DNA of 64,000 bases from Oscillospiraceae bacterium (GTDB taxonomy: Bacteria; Bacillota; Clostridia; Oscillospirales; Acutalibacteraceae): NCBI GenBank assembly GCA_003514385.1, contig DOQR01000002.1, positions 1-64,000 of the forward strand, written 5' to 3'. Under the pieces are notes generated by a model. That model saw nothing but the letters and a program-made list of their open reading frames with translations. It did no database searches and had not been told where the DNA came from. Positions 24,130 through 32,818 of the stretch are shown one piece after another (the stretch's first letter is position 1; each line of letters begins with the position of its first letter). Both the position numbers and the translations under genes were made by a program.

Positions 24130-24648
24130 ATGGCATTTTGCACCAACTGCGGCTCAAAGATAGATGACGAGGCGCGCTTCTGCCCAGACTGCGGCGCACC
24201 CGTTGTGCCCGGAGCGCCTAAGGCAGAGCCGTGGGAAGAGGAAAAGAAGGATCTCGGAACAAAAATCAATGAGCTCAATAACACGCCCGACACAACGTCC
24301 GAGTTCGACCAAAACGACATTCAGTCGAACAAGGTTATGGCGGTACTCGCTTATTTGGGAATACTCGTGCTTGTTCCGCTCTTTGCCGCAAGGGAATCGA
24401 GATATGCGCGCTTCCACACGAATCAGGGACTTGTTCTCGCGATAGCCCAGTTCGCATGGACGTTCGTTAGCAGAATAATAGTCAGCGCTGTCGGAGCCGT
24501 CAACGAAACCGTTTCTCTTATTATCGGCGGCGTGTGCAGCTTAGTTAACATCGCGTTTGCGGTGTTTACGGTAATCGGAATCATCAATGCCGCCAAGGGC
24601 ACTGCAAAGGAGCTGCCGATTATCGGAAATATAAAGATTCTCAAGTAA
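24130..24648 (+). CDS. Zinc-ribbon membrane protein, DUF4870-like
   Basis: A 172-residue protein. Residues 1-25 are a complete zinc ribbon (CTNCGSKI, then CPDCGAPV). A charged Asn/Asp/Glu-rich linker follows to about residue 70. The rest has three hydrophobic helices with the DUF4870 features NKVMAVLAYLGILVLVPLF, RFHTNQGL and the C-terminal IGIINAAKGTAKELPIIGNI. The function of DUF4870 proteins is not known. GGGAGG precedes the ATG. The TM1266-like gene follows 12 bases later. Confidence 0.8.
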   Translation: MAFCTNCGSKIDDEARFCPDCGAPVVPGAPKAEPWEEEKKDLGTKINELNNTPDTTSEFDQNDIQSNKVMAVLAYLGILVLVPLFAARESRYARFHTNQGLVLAIAQFAWTFVSRIIVSAVGAVNETVSLIIGGVCSLVNIAFAVFTVIGIINAAKGTAKELPIIGNIKILK

Positions 24649-24660
24649 GGAGATGTTTTT

Positions 24661-24918
24661 ATGCAGACGATAGTTGCCGTGATGTCGGTTGTTGTCGAAA
24701 AAGAGGAGTCCGTCGAGTCCCTCAACGCGCTTCTGCACGATTTCGGCGAACACATAATCGGCAGGATGGGAATACCTTACCGCGCAAAGGGCGTGAATCT
24801 CGTCTCCGTCGCCCTCGACGCGCCGCTTGAGACTATCTCTTCGCTTGCCGAAAAGCTCGGAACCGTTCCGGGGCTCAGCGTGACTACCGCATATTCAAAC
24901 GTAGTCAGCGAGGAATAA
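24661..24918 (+). CDS. TM1266-type iron-only hydrogenase system regulator
   Basis: An 85-residue ACT-like (NikR C-terminal-like) protein. IGRMGIPYRAKGVNLVSVALDAP and the flanking strands match the TM1266 family, annotated as putative regulators linked to the [FeFe] hydrogenase maturation system. It has no DNA-binding domain, so it probably senses a small ligand as an oligomer. No hydrogenase or hydEFG gene is in the window, but hypA is encoded about 1 kb further on. AAGGAG precedes the ATG. Confidence 0.85.
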   Translation: MQTIVAVMSVVVEKEESVESLNALLHDFGEHIIGRMGIPYRAKGVNLVSVALDAPLETISSLAEKLGTVPGLSVTTAYSNVVSEE

Positions 24919-24945
24919 ACGAGAGCTACGCACGGCATAGAACGC

Positions 24946-24980
24946 AAAAAGGTCATGGTTTACGGATCATGATCTTTTTT
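24946..24980 (+). terminator. Terminator after the TM1266-like gene
   Basis: AAAGGTCATG / CATGATCTTT with one G-U pair and a long T run. Confidence 0.8.
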
Positions 24981-25013
24981 ATTTACATTCGGCTTTTTAA
25001 ATATTCACTCCTG

Positions 25014-25042
25014 TTGAAAAATTCCGACGAAAGTAATATAAT
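25014..25042 (+). promoter_or_regulatory. Promoter of the histidine phosphatase gene
   Basis: TTGAAA, 17 bases, TATAAT; the start codon is 30 bases downstream. Confidence 0.8.
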
Positions 25043-25071
25043 TTTAAAAGACTCAACTGCGGAGGTATTAT

Positions 25072-25797
25072 ATGAAACTTCTTATCGTTCGTCACGGAGA
25101 CCCGGATTATTCGATAGATTCCCTGACCCCGAAGGGCTGGCACGAGGCAGAACTGCTCAAAAACAGGCTGACGAAGCTCGATGTTGCGGCGTTCTACTGC
25201 TCGCCGCTCGGCAGGGCGAAGGACACTTCAAAAGCGACGCTCAACGCGCTCGGCAGAACGGCGGAGATATTCGACTGGCTTCGCGAGTTCGACGGCTATG
25301 TAATAGACCCGGAGAGCGGGGAGCGCACCTATCCCTGGGACAGAACGCCTGCGTTTCTGAGCGAAAACGACGACTATTACGACAAGGACAAGTGGATATC
25401 CACTCCGTTTTACAGCAGCGGGGATGTGCCCGAAAAATACAAAACCGTCTGCGACGGCATAGACGAGCTGCTTGCGCGCCACGGCTATATCCACGACGGC
25501 AAGATATACAGAGTCGAGCGGGAGAACAGCGACACCGTGGTGCTCTTCTGCCATTTCGGCGTGGAGTGCGTTCTGCTCTCGCATATTTTAAAGATATCGC
25601 CCGTTGTGCTTTGGCATAATTTTGTCGCGCTGCCGACCTCGGTGACTACTTTGATAACCGAGGAACGCGAGCAGGGGAAAGCTGTTTTCAGATGCAACGC
25701 ATTCGGCGATATCTCGCACCTCTATGCAGGCGATGAACCCGCGTCGTTCCAGGCACGCTTCTGCGAGACCTATTCAAATTTTGACGAGAGACACTGA
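25072..25797 (+). CDS. Histidine phosphatase superfamily protein
   Basis: A 241-residue member of the phosphoglycerate-mutase-like branch. The catalytic RHG triad with the phospho-accepting His is at residues 7-9 (LLIVRHGDPDY). YCSPLGRAKDT supplies the second Arg, and CHFGVECVLLSHIL holds the later catalytic His. The middle (about residues 75-150) is longer than in small phosphatases. Substrate unknown. GGAGG lies six bases before the ATG; it is monocistronic, between its own promoter and a strong terminator. Confidence 0.88.
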   Translation: MKLLIVRHGDPDYSIDSLTPKGWHEAELLKNRLTKLDVAAFYCSPLGRAKDTSKATLNALGRTAEIFDWLREFDGYVIDPESGERTYPWDRTPAFLSENDDYYDKDKWISTPFYSSGDVPEKYKTVCDGIDELLARHGYIHDGKIYRVERENSDTVVLFCHFGVECVLLSHILKISPVVLWHNFVALPTSVTTLITEEREQGKAVFRCNAFGDISHLYAGDEPASFQARFCETYSNFDERH

Positions 25798-25810
25798 AAA
25801 ATAAAAAATT

Positions 25811-25855
25811 ACAGCACCGTTTCAATTTTCAGAAACGGTGCTGTCTTTTGTTTTA
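25811..25855. terminator. Bidirectional terminator between the phosphatase and hypA
   Basis: A perfect 13-base-pair stem, ACAGCACCGTTTC / GAAACGGTGCTGT, with T-rich sequence on both sides. Confidence 0.9.
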
Positions 25856-25863
25856 CCGCACGG

Positions 25864-26217
25864 CTATTTTTTGTCAACAACCGCAATGTCCTTGATGCGC
25901 AGCTCGTTGCCTGTCACGAGATAGGTGTTGTCGCTGCCGCAGTGCGGGCATTTTTTTGCGTATTCCGTTGTCTTGTAGGTCTTTTTGCAGTCTTTGCAGT
26001 AGGAGACGCCCTCGAGAATAATCATTTCAAGCTCGGTATCCTGCATATATTCCGTCTTTTTCTTCGCCCACTCGAAGCAATCCGAAAAATACGACGGAAC
26101 TATCGACGACACTTCGCCGACCTCAAGCGTGAGGCGGGTCACCTTGCTGACATTGTTTTCCTTGGCGAGCTCCTCCACCTGATCTATGACATGGAGAACT
26201 ATGCCTAATTCATGCAT
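25864..26217 (-). CDS. hypA: Hydrogenase maturation nickel chaperone HypA
   Basis: A 117-residue HypA/HybF protein, which binds nickel for [NiFe] hydrogenase assembly. The N-terminus MHEL contains the Met-His-Glu nickel-binding site. The zinc domain has two Cys pairs, YCKDCKKTY and KCPHCGS. Length is standard. It starts four bases after the stop of the large oxidoreductase gene and is therefore its operon partner. No hypB-F or [NiFe] hydrogenase genes are in the window, so the client protein is not evident. Confidence 0.92.
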   Translation of the reverse strand: MHELGIVLHVIDQVEELAKENNVSKVTRLTLEVGEVSSIVPSYFSDCFEWAKKKTEYMQDTELEMIILEGVSYCKDCKKTYKTTEYAKKCPHCGSDNTYLVTGNELRIKDIAVVDKK

Positions 26218-26221
26218 GAAA

Positions 26222-29080
26222 TCAATCCTTGTTCTGCTGAGCCTGCTTATAGGCCTTGCGCTTTTTCGCCATCTCCTTCGCCTCGTCCGAGCCTAAGTGA
26301 CCCAGAATCTTGAAGGCGCGCTTGACGGAATATTTCAGAAGTCCGCCGACCTTGTCCTCGGCAACGCACATCGTCGAGCATTCCGGATGGTCGCGCACGA
26401 GATGGATAGCGTCAAATTCGCACTTCGTCGTGCAGAGGCCGCAGCCGATGCACTTGTTGTAGTCGACATACGATGCGCCGCATCCGAGGCAGCGCCCGGT
26501 CTCAATCTTGACCTGCTCTTCGGTCAGATCCAGATGCGCGTCCTTGAAGGACATCTTCGCGTCTATCGACTCGTCCATACCGGCCTCCTGACGGCCTGCC
26601 GTGTCATAGGACGGGAATTTGATATCGTCTTTGTTCAGCGGAGTGAAGCTGCGGCGGTCGCGTCCGATGGTCATGGAAGCGTCCGGGCGGGCGTGGCGGT
26701 GCAGGCTCTCTGCTGCCTCGTGACCGGCGGCAATAGCGTCGATAACAAAGCGCGGACCTGTGTAAACATCGCCGCCGACGAAGATGTCGGGATCCTCGGT
26801 CTGATAGGTGAACTTGTCTGCGACGGGATAGTTGCCGTGCCAGAAAGTGACCTTAGTGCCCTCAAGCAGGTTGCCCCACTCGATAGCCTGACCGATAGCG
26901 AAGACAATCTTGTCTGCTTTGACCTCGATAGTCTCGTTCTCGTCATATGCGGGCGAGAAGCGCTTGGTCTCGGGGTCGATTGTGCGCACGCACTTCTTGA
27001 GCACGATGCCGGTGACCTTGCCGCTCTCGTCGACGAGGACTTCCTTGGGACCCCAGGAGGGATTGACCTTGATGTTCTCCTCTTCGGCTTCTGCGACTTC
27101 TTCGCGGCTCGCGGGCATCTCATCGCGCGACTCGAGGCAGAACATGCTGACCTCGGAAGCGCCGAGACGATGAGCGTTTCTTGCGCAGTCGATAGCGACA
27201 TTGCCGCCGCCGATGACAACTACGCTGCCGTCGAATGTATCCTCGCGGTGCTCGAAGCAGTGGCGCAGATACTCAACGGCAATATGCGTGCCGGGTGCGT
27301 CGTCGTTCTTGACTCCGGGGCGTCTGCCGCCCTGGCAGCCGATGGCGATATAGAACGCCTTGTAGCCCTGCTCCTTGAGCTGAGCTATTGTGATATCCTT
27401 GCCGACCTCAACGCCGCACTTGATTTCGGCGCCGAGCTCTTTGATAATATCAATCTCTGCGGCGATAACATCCTTTTCGAGCTTATAGCTGGGGATGCCG
27501 TAGGTGAGCATACCGCCGGGGATCGGGTTCTTTTCGAAAACGGTGGGCTTGTAACCCATCTGTGCGAGATAGTATGCCGCACTCAGGCCGGCAGGACCGC
27601 CGCCGATGATGGCAATCTTCTCGTCGAACGCGCCGTGGGTCGACTGAACGGTCTTTTCGGGCACGAATCTGTCCTCAGCGTTGAGGTCGAGATCGGCGAC
27701 GAACTTCTTGACCGCATCTATCGAAACGGGAGCGTCAATCTTGCCGCGGGTGCACTCGGATTCGCATCTCTTGTTGCAGACGCGTCCGCAGACAGCCGGG
27801 AACGGGTTCTCGGTTTTTATCATCGCGAGAGCCTCGCGGTACTTGCCCTCGTGGGCGAGGCGCAGATAAGCCTGAACGGGCACGTGCGCGGGACATGCCG
27901 CCTTGCACGGAGCGGAGCCGCTGGCATATGTGTTGGACATACGCGCGGTGTCGCGGTAGTCCTCATCCCATGCATAGGGTCCCCAGATGTTGTTGTCCGG
28001 CAGGGGAGCATGAGGATATTTGACCTCGGAGCCGTCCTTGCGGCAGAGCTTCTGACCCATCTTGACAGCGCCCGCCGGGCAGGTCTCAACGCACTTGCCG
28101 CAGGCTACGCACTTCTCCTTCTCGACCTTTGCGGTGTAGGAGCTGCGGGAAAGATAGGGTGTATTGAACAGCAGAGAAGTACGCAGAGCGTTGCAGATCT
28201 TGACGTTGCAGTTGCAGATGTCGAAAATCTTGTTCTCGCCGTCGATGTTGGTTATCTGATGGACATAGCCGTTCTTCTCGGCAAGCTCGAGTATCTCGAG
28301 AGCGCGCTCTTTGGTTATGTAGTGCGCGCGTCCGGTCTCAACGGTGTAGTCCGCCATGTCGCCGAGCTGGATGCACCAATCGTCAAAATCGTCGGTGCAG
28401 CCGTCGCCGAGCACTGCGCGCGAAGCGCGGCAGGAGCAGATACCTGCGGAGATGTGACCCTCGTATTTCTTGAGCCAATATGAGATGTGCTCAAGGTCTA
28501 TCGACTTGCTCTCGGCATCGATAGCTTTCTCGACCGGGATGACATGCATTCCGATTCCGTCGCCTCCGGGCGGGACCATCTGAGTGATGCCCGCAAGGGG
28601 GATGAAAGTCATGCGCTCGAAGAACGAGGCAACTGCGGGGTTCTTTGCGATCCTGTCGACCGAGGAGTTGAACAGCTCAGCGGAGCCGGGGACATAGAAC
28701 GGCAGTCTGTAGCGTCTGATGCGCGGGCGATCCTTGAGCTCGTGAGTGTGGTCGTAGTTGTCGCCGTAGTCATACTCAAGGATGCCTATGTAAGACATCT
28801 CGTCGAGTATCTTCTGCAGATCGATAGCTTCGTAGTCGCGGTTCATCTCGAGCAGCTGCTCGAAAGTGTAGTGCTGGCGGAGCTTCATCTTGTTGGCGAT
28901 ATCGCACATCTCGGGAGTAAGGACTTCTCTGAGTCCCCAATACTCCGGGTCGTCGGATGTCACTCCGGAGATCTTGTGTCCCATAGCGTCGGTTATCTTT
29001 CTGCCGAGCTTGAGATAGCGTTCATCGGGGTTCTTGTCGCCCTGATATTTGCTGATTATTTTCTTATTCTGTTCCGGCAT
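26222..29080 (-). CDS. Multidomain FAD and iron-sulfur oxidoreductase (GltD-like)
   Basis: A 952-residue fusion. Residues 1-320 form a Cys-containing N-terminal region (GICSCRASR, CNCNVKIC). Next comes a [4Fe-4S] ferredoxin motif, CVACGKCVETCP, around 324-334. A GltD-like N-terminal cluster region follows (CKAACPAHVPVQAYL, CGRVCNKRCESECTRG), then an FAD-binding site (IIGGGPAGLSAAYYLA) near 491 and an NAD(P)H site (VVVIGGGNVAIDCARNA) near 620. The C-terminus carries CLGCGASYVDYNKCIGCGLC, another cluster motif. It is a soluble electron-transfer protein linking NAD(P)H to a low-potential partner. Its substrate is unknown; hypA and an amine-oxidase-like flavoprotein flank it in one operon. Confidence 0.8.
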   Translation of the reverse strand: MPEQNKKIISKYQGDKNPDERYLKLGRKITDAMGHKISGVTSDDPEYWGLREVLTPEMCDIANKMKLRQHYTFEQLLEMNRDYEAIDLQKILDEMSYIGILEYDYGDNYDHTHELKDRPRIRRYRLPFYVPGSAELFNSSVDRIAKNPAVASFFERMTFIPLAGITQMVPPGGDGIGMHVIPVEKAIDAESKSIDLEHISYWLKKYEGHISAGICSCRASRAVLGDGCTDDFDDWCIQLGDMADYTVETGRAHYITKERALEILELAEKNGYVHQITNIDGENKIFDICNCNVKICNALRTSLLFNTPYLSRSSYTAKVEKEKCVACGKCVETCPAGAVKMGQKLCRKDGSEVKYPHAPLPDNNIWGPYAWDEDYRDTARMSNTYASGSAPCKAACPAHVPVQAYLRLAHEGKYREALAMIKTENPFPAVCGRVCNKRCESECTRGKIDAPVSIDAVKKFVADLDLNAEDRFVPEKTVQSTHGAFDEKIAIIGGGPAGLSAAYYLAQMGYKPTVFEKNPIPGGMLTYGIPSYKLEKDVIAAEIDIIKELGAEIKCGVEVGKDITIAQLKEQGYKAFYIAIGCQGGRRPGVKNDDAPGTHIAVEYLRHCFEHREDTFDGSVVVIGGGNVAIDCARNAHRLGASEVSMFCLESRDEMPASREEVAEAEEENIKVNPSWGPKEVLVDESGKVTGIVLKKCVRTIDPETKRFSPAYDENETIEVKADKIVFAIGQAIEWGNLLEGTKVTFWHGNYPVADKFTYQTEDPDIFVGGDVYTGPRFVIDAIAAGHEAAESLHRHARPDASMTIGRDRRSFTPLNKDDIKFPSYDTAGRQEAGMDESIDAKMSFKDAHLDLTEEQVKIETGRCLGCGASYVDYNKCIGCGLCTTKCEFDAIHLVRDHPECSTMCVAEDKVGGLLKYSVKRAFKILGHLGSDEAKEMAKKRKAYKQAQQNKD

Positions 29081-29096
29081 GATTTTACCTCTTCAA

Positions 29097-30473
29097 TTAA
29101 AAGAATCTTCTTGCAAGGTCGCGGCTGTATTCAACGGTTTCTTCCATGTCGCCGAATGCCATAACCTCGCCTGCATAGTAGGTGTTGTCCTTACCCTGCA
29201 TAGCTTCGACCTTTTCATACCAGCCGTCGGCGTAATCCTTGCTGCCGACATGCGGGAAATAATACCAGTCGTCGATACGCTCGATCTTGTCGACCTTCAG
29301 GCCGCACTTCTCCATGTCTGCAAGGGTAGTCGCTTTTGCGTCCTCAAACGGAACATCCTCCATACCCTCGTGGTTGCGCAGGGTGAAGGTGACGAGCGGC
29401 TGATCGGTGACGCCGTCGGACCAGCGATGATAGAACACCATAAGATGTCCGCGGGTCTCGTTGGTCATGTTCTCGAAGAAATAGTAGGAGATGTCAGGCG
29501 CGTTGCCCTCTTCGGGACGGACAGCCATGGTGAAATACTCCTTGTGGACTATCTTGGAGAACAGCTCTTTCTCTTCCGGGCGGGGATCGCCGTAGCCGAG
29601 GAACAGCTCGAGCGGGGTGCAGATGATGAGCTTGTCGAACTCTTCGGTCTTGCCGTTTACGGTGACATAGACTTTGTCGTTTTCACGCTTGATGTTAGTG
29701 ACTTCGGAGTTGAGCAGAGCGGGATGCTTCAGGTGGCTGTTGACGCCCTCCCAGATGCTCTGGGTGCCGTTGTACCAAGTCCACAGTTTGCCGGTGGAAA
29801 GGAACTGCTTGACGGTGAAGGCATCAAGATACTTGAGAACATAAGCTGCCGGGATCTCGTCGAAGTAGCCGTAGCCGAAAGAAGTGAACGGACCCTTCCA
29901 GACAAGCTCTGCGTCCTCGCAGTGGTTGAGCTTGAGGAACTCGGAGAAGGGCATCGAAAGATCCTTCAGGTTCGGGTTCTCGCCCTCGACGTGAGCAAGC
30001 TTCATCTCGGGAGACGGGCAGGGACCCTCATAACGACCCTCGGACACACCTCTGTGACCGTTGACATCGTAGCCCTTGTACTTCGTCTCGAGGAGCTTCG
30101 AGAGCTTTCTCATCTTCATGATCTTCTTGAGCAGTGCGAGGGGAGAAGACTTCTGGGGCGTGCCGTCGACATTCATAAATCTTCTGCCCATGGGCGGTCC
30201 GTCGAGATGGGTCGTGCCGCCGAACTCTTCGCACTCGTGAACTGCGAAGTAAGTGTCGCAGCCCATGACCGCGCCCATTTCAATGGTGCGGTCTTCCCAT
30301 TTGCCCTGTGCGTTCTTGACCTTCATCATGGGCGAGAATGCCTTGCCGCCGACTTTGCCGGACTTCTCATAGATGACATAGTTGTCATAGCCCTTTTTCT
30401 CCAGGTACATAGCCATGCTCGTGCCTGCGGGGCCGCCGCCGATGATGCAGATGCGCTGATTCTTGTTTTCCAT
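29097..30473 (-). CDS. FAD-dependent oxidoreductase, amine-oxidase-like
   Basis: A 458-residue flavoprotein. The FAD-binding dinucleotide fold begins at residue 8 (ICIIGGGPAGTSMAMYLEKKG), with the second FAD signature YEKSGKVGGKA right after, as in NAD(P)-binding flavin amine oxidoreductases and phytoene-desaturase-like proteins. A C-terminal FAD-contact region reads YYAGEVMAFGDMEETVEYS. Substrate unknown. It is the first gene of the operon with the iron-sulfur oxidoreductase and hypA, read from a strong promoter. AAGGAGAGG lies 11 bases before ATG. Confidence 0.82.
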   Translation of the reverse strand: MENKNQRICIIGGGPAGTSMAMYLEKKGYDNYVIYEKSGKVGGKAFSPMMKVKNAQGKWEDRTIEMGAVMGCDTYFAVHECEEFGGTTHLDGPPMGRRFMNVDGTPQKSSPLALLKKIMKMRKLSKLLETKYKGYDVNGHRGVSEGRYEGPCPSPEMKLAHVEGENPNLKDLSMPFSEFLKLNHCEDAELVWKGPFTSFGYGYFDEIPAAYVLKYLDAFTVKQFLSTGKLWTWYNGTQSIWEGVNSHLKHPALLNSEVTNIKRENDKVYVTVNGKTEEFDKLIICTPLELFLGYGDPRPEEKELFSKIVHKEYFTMAVRPEEGNAPDISYYFFENMTNETRGHLMVFYHRWSDGVTDQPLVTFTLRNHEGMEDVPFEDAKATTLADMEKCGLKVDKIERIDDWYYFPHVGSKDYADGWYEKVEAMQGKDNTYYAGEVMAFGDMEETVEYSRDLARRFF

Positions 30474-30572
30474 GGATAGATCTTCCTCTCCTTGATGGTT
30501 GGTGTAGCAATCTCCTTCCTTAAAACAAGTGGGAAATTTGCTGCATCGGGTGTCTTTTTTAACATCAATGTC

Positions 30573-30601
30573 ATTATATTACCTTGCTTTTTGTGAGTCA
30601 A
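30573..30601 (-). promoter_or_regulatory. Promoter of the oxidoreductase-hypA operon
   Basis: On the minus strand: TTGACT, 17 bases, TATAAT, about 100 bases before the first start codon. No known riboswitch was recognised in the leader. Confidence 0.8.
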
Positions 30602-30703
30602 TAGCAAGAATGCACAAAAAAGTATTCTCTTATCGAATAGTGAACCGTCATTTTATAATTTTAATATTTGCTTCTTTTGAGTAATAATAATGAGCCCCGA
30701 TAG

Positions 30704-30732
30704 TTGAAAAATATTTACTTCGGTGGTAATAT
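30704..30732 (+). promoter_or_regulatory. Promoter of a small hypothetical gene
   Basis: TTGAAA, 17 bases, TAATAT with TG three bases ahead of the -10. Confidence 0.65.
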
Positions 30733-30759
30733 ATAGATGAAAACCGCGGAGGTGATAAA

Positions 30760-30948
30760 ATGACAAATCAGGAAATAGCGCTGGAGATAACGAAGATATT
30801 GAAGCCCGATATCGATCACTATACGCGCCACCACAACGACGGCGACAGGTTTGAGACAAGAAAACGCGTCTATGCCGAGACTTATCTTTATTTTCTCAAC
30901 AAATTCAACGAGAACGACAAAGCCGAAGGCAAAACAGAGGAAGAATAA
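30760..30948 (+). CDS. Small charged cytoplasmic protein
   Basis: A 62-residue, highly charged, helix-prone protein without a membrane segment (QEIALEITKILKPDI at the start, Glu/Lys-rich end). No family recognised. Support for a real gene comes from its own promoter, a near-perfect GGAGGTGAT ribosome site and a terminator after it. Confidence 0.65.
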   Translation: MTNQEIALEITKILKPDIDHYTRHHNDGDRFETRKRVYAETYLYFLNKFNENDKAEGKTEEE

Positions 30949-30978
30949 AAAGCAGGGTGTTCATAAAACAGCTTCAAT

Positions 30979-31009
30979 CCCGGCAGGAATGTCTGCCGGG
31001 ACTTTTTCT
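30979..31009 (+). terminator. Terminator of the small gene
   Basis: TCCCGGCAG / CTGCCGGGA with a six-base loop and CTTTTT. Confidence 0.88.
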
Positions 31010-31047
31010 GCGTATATCGAAGCCGCATGATGCGATAAACGGAGCGG

Positions 31048-31131
31048 AAATGTTAGATTCACCGTAGAATCTATTTAAGGCTCACCTGCAAGGGGAGCTG
31101 GCTCGGCGTAAACCGAGACTGAGGGGTTGTT
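31048..31131. repeat. Palindromic intergenic elements
   Basis: A seven-pair hairpin TAGATTC-accgta-GAATCTA is followed by GCAAGGGGAGCTGGC, a CTCGG-cgtaaa-CCGAG hairpin and GACTGAGGGGTTGT. Sequences of this kind recur between genes in many Clostridia. No coding potential. Confidence 0.45.
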
Positions 31132-31152
31132 TCGCTTCGCTTATGGTCATGC

Positions 31153-31250
31153 GGTAGGGGCGGATATTATCCGCCCGCGAAATTTGAACCAATTTATTGA
31201 GACGAAACCTACAGGGACAGCCCTTGCGGCTGTCCGCTATCGGCGATAGC
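31153..31250. repeat. REP-like palindromes
   Basis: First GTAGGGGCGGATA-T-TATCCGCCCGC, a perfect 9+1+9 inverted repeat. Then GGACAGCC-cttgc-GGCTGTCC directly followed by CTATC-ggc-GATAG. The GTAGGG head and the paired-hairpin layout recall the REP elements around 61 kb. Confidence 0.5.
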
Positions 31251-31269
31251 GATACGAATTTATAGTAAT

Positions 31270-31775
31270 TGCGGATTGTTGATAATTAGCTACTACCTTT
31301 GCGCCCCACAATAATCAAACGATATACACTTTCCGCGTTTCGGCATTTTCTTTTTATTTGAAAAAGAAAACGCCTGCAAAAGAAAAACAAACGAGCCGTT
31401 CCCGCTCGACACCCGCAACGCCGCGCCGCAGTACTTAGCTCGCGGTTCTCCGTTAGTTGCTCGGCACATTCGCACGCAAACGCGCCGGAGCTTGAACTAG
31501 TGTGCAACATCACCGAAGCGCCGCCGGTGGCGGATGAAGCGAGGCGATGTTGGCGAAAAACAAGGAGCATAGCGCCCGCTCCAAGGGCGATAGGCGACTA
31601 TGTTTTGAGAGTCGCTCGTGCGTCTTGCTTCGCAAGCCGTTCCCTCGCTCCTCTTAGTTGGCTTATCAAACACTGCGGCGCGGCTATTGAAAGCCTGACT
31701 GTAAAAGTCGGCTGGTCCTTTGCTTTTACTTCGTTATGGTTCAAGTAATAGACAAATTACAATTGTCAAACTGAT
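31270..31775. other. Hairpin-rich gene-free stretch
   Basis: About 500 bases with no supported gene on either strand; open frames here lack ribosome sites and have low-complexity products. It contains a ten-pair TTTTCTTTTT / AAAAAGAAAA hairpin, CGAGC / GCTCG, a nested CATAG-CGCCC / GGGCG-CTATG structure and CTTGC-TTC-GCAAG. It may be a structured RNA or a decayed element. Confidence 0.4.
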
Positions 31776-31809
31776 AAAAAGGAGCTGTCATTTTTGACAG
31801 CTCCTTTTA
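31776..31809. terminator. Bidirectional terminator after argF
   Basis: AAAAGGAGCTGTCA / TGACAGCTCCTTTT, a perfect 14-base-pair stem with T runs on both strands. It ends the arg operon. Confidence 0.92.
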
Positions 31810-31820
31810 CATTATATATA

Positions 31821-32816
31821 TTATCTCTCGTCGGTCAGCGTTGCCGCCATGACAGCCTTTATCGTGTGCATGCGGTTCTCCGCCTCGGCGAAAACAACGG
31901 ACTGAGCGCTCTCGAACACCTCGTCAGTGACCTCCATTGAGTCGCGCCCGAACTTTTCGCCCATCTCCTTGCCTATCGTCGTTTTCATGTCGTGATAAGA
32001 GGGCAGGCAGTGCATGAACACAGCGTTCGGCGATGCCTTTGCCATGAGCTCGGAGTTGACCTGATAGGGCGCGAGGTCATTTATGCGCTCCTCCCAGACT
32101 TCAACAGGCTCGCCCATCGAGACCCACACGTCGGTGTATATCACATCGGCGTTTTTTACCGCCTCGTCGGGGCTTTCGCAGAATTTTATCTCAGCGCCGG
32201 TCTGCGCGGCAATCTCCATGCAGGTGTCAATAAGCGCCTTGTCTGGGAAATATTTCTTCGGCGCGCAGGCGGTGAAGTTCATGCCCATCTTTGCGCAGCC
32301 GACCATGAGCGAATTGCCCATGTTGTATCTGGCGTCGCCCATGTAGACGAAGTTGATGCCTTTAAGACGCCCGAACTGCTCTTTTATCGTCAGAAAATCC
32401 GCGAGGATCTGCGTCGGGTGGAACTCGTTCGTCAGACCGTTCCAGACGGGGACGGTCGCATACTGCGCGAGCTCCTCAACTATCGACTGGCCAAAGCCGC
32501 GGTATTCAATGCCGTCGTATATGCCCGAGAGCACGCGCGCCGTGTCGGCGATGCTCTCTTTTTTGCCTATCTGCGAGCCGGAGGGGTCGAGATAAGTCGT
32601 GCCCATGCCGAGGTCGCGCGCCGCGACTTCGAAGCTGCACCTTGTCCTCGTGCTCGTCTTTTCGAATATCAGCGCAACATTCTTGCCGTCGCATATTTTG
32701 TGCGGTATGCCCGCCTTCTTCTTCGCCTTGAGAGAGGCGGCGAAGTCGATAAGATATTCAATCTCTTCGGGAGTGAAATCCAAAAGCTTCAAAAAATCTC
32801 TGTCTTTGAATGTCAT
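31821..32816 (-). CDS. argF: Ornithine carbamoyltransferase
   Basis: A 331-residue enzyme forming citrulline from ornithine and carbamoyl phosphate. The carbamoyl-phosphate site STRTRCSFE is near residue 55, the HPTQ motif reads [10 protein letters not shown], and the catalytic Cys and ornithine-loop motif is MHCLPSYHD. The start is ATG, seven bases after AGGAGG, which lies inside the end of argD; the in-frame TTG two codons earlier is too close to that ribosome site. It is the last gene of argCJBDF. argG and argH are not in the window. Confidence 0.96.
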   Translation of the reverse strand: MTFKDRDFLKLLDFTPEEIEYLIDFAASLKAKKKAGIPHKICDGKNVALIFEKTSTRTRCSFEVAARDLGMGTTYLDPSGSQIGKKESIADTARVLSGIYDGIEYRGFGQSIVEELAQYATVPVWNGLTNEFHPTQILADFLTIKEQFGRLKGINFVYMGDARYNMGNSLMVGCAKMGMNFTACAPKKYFPDKALIDTCMEIAAQTGAEIKFCESPDEAVKNADVIYTDVWVSMGEPVEVWEERINDLAPYQVNSELMAKASPNAVFMHCLPSYHDMKTTIGKEMGEKFGRDSMEVTDEVFESAQSVVFAEAENRMHTIKAVMAATLTDER

Positions 32817-32818
32817 GT

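Noticed and set aside
26297..29164. Long open frames antisense to the large oxidoreductase gene
   Set aside because: Products are Ala/Val/Asp-rich without motifs. The opposite strand encodes FAD and cluster motifs over its full length.
29049..30479. 476-codon frame antisense to the amine-oxidase-like gene
   Set aside because: No ribosome site or domain, and fully covered by a recognisable flavoprotein on the other strand.
31286..31570. 94-codon frame on the minus strand in the gene-free stretch
   Set aside because: The product is Cys/Arg/Ser-rich, there is no ribosome site, and it lies over several hairpins. Treated as non-coding.
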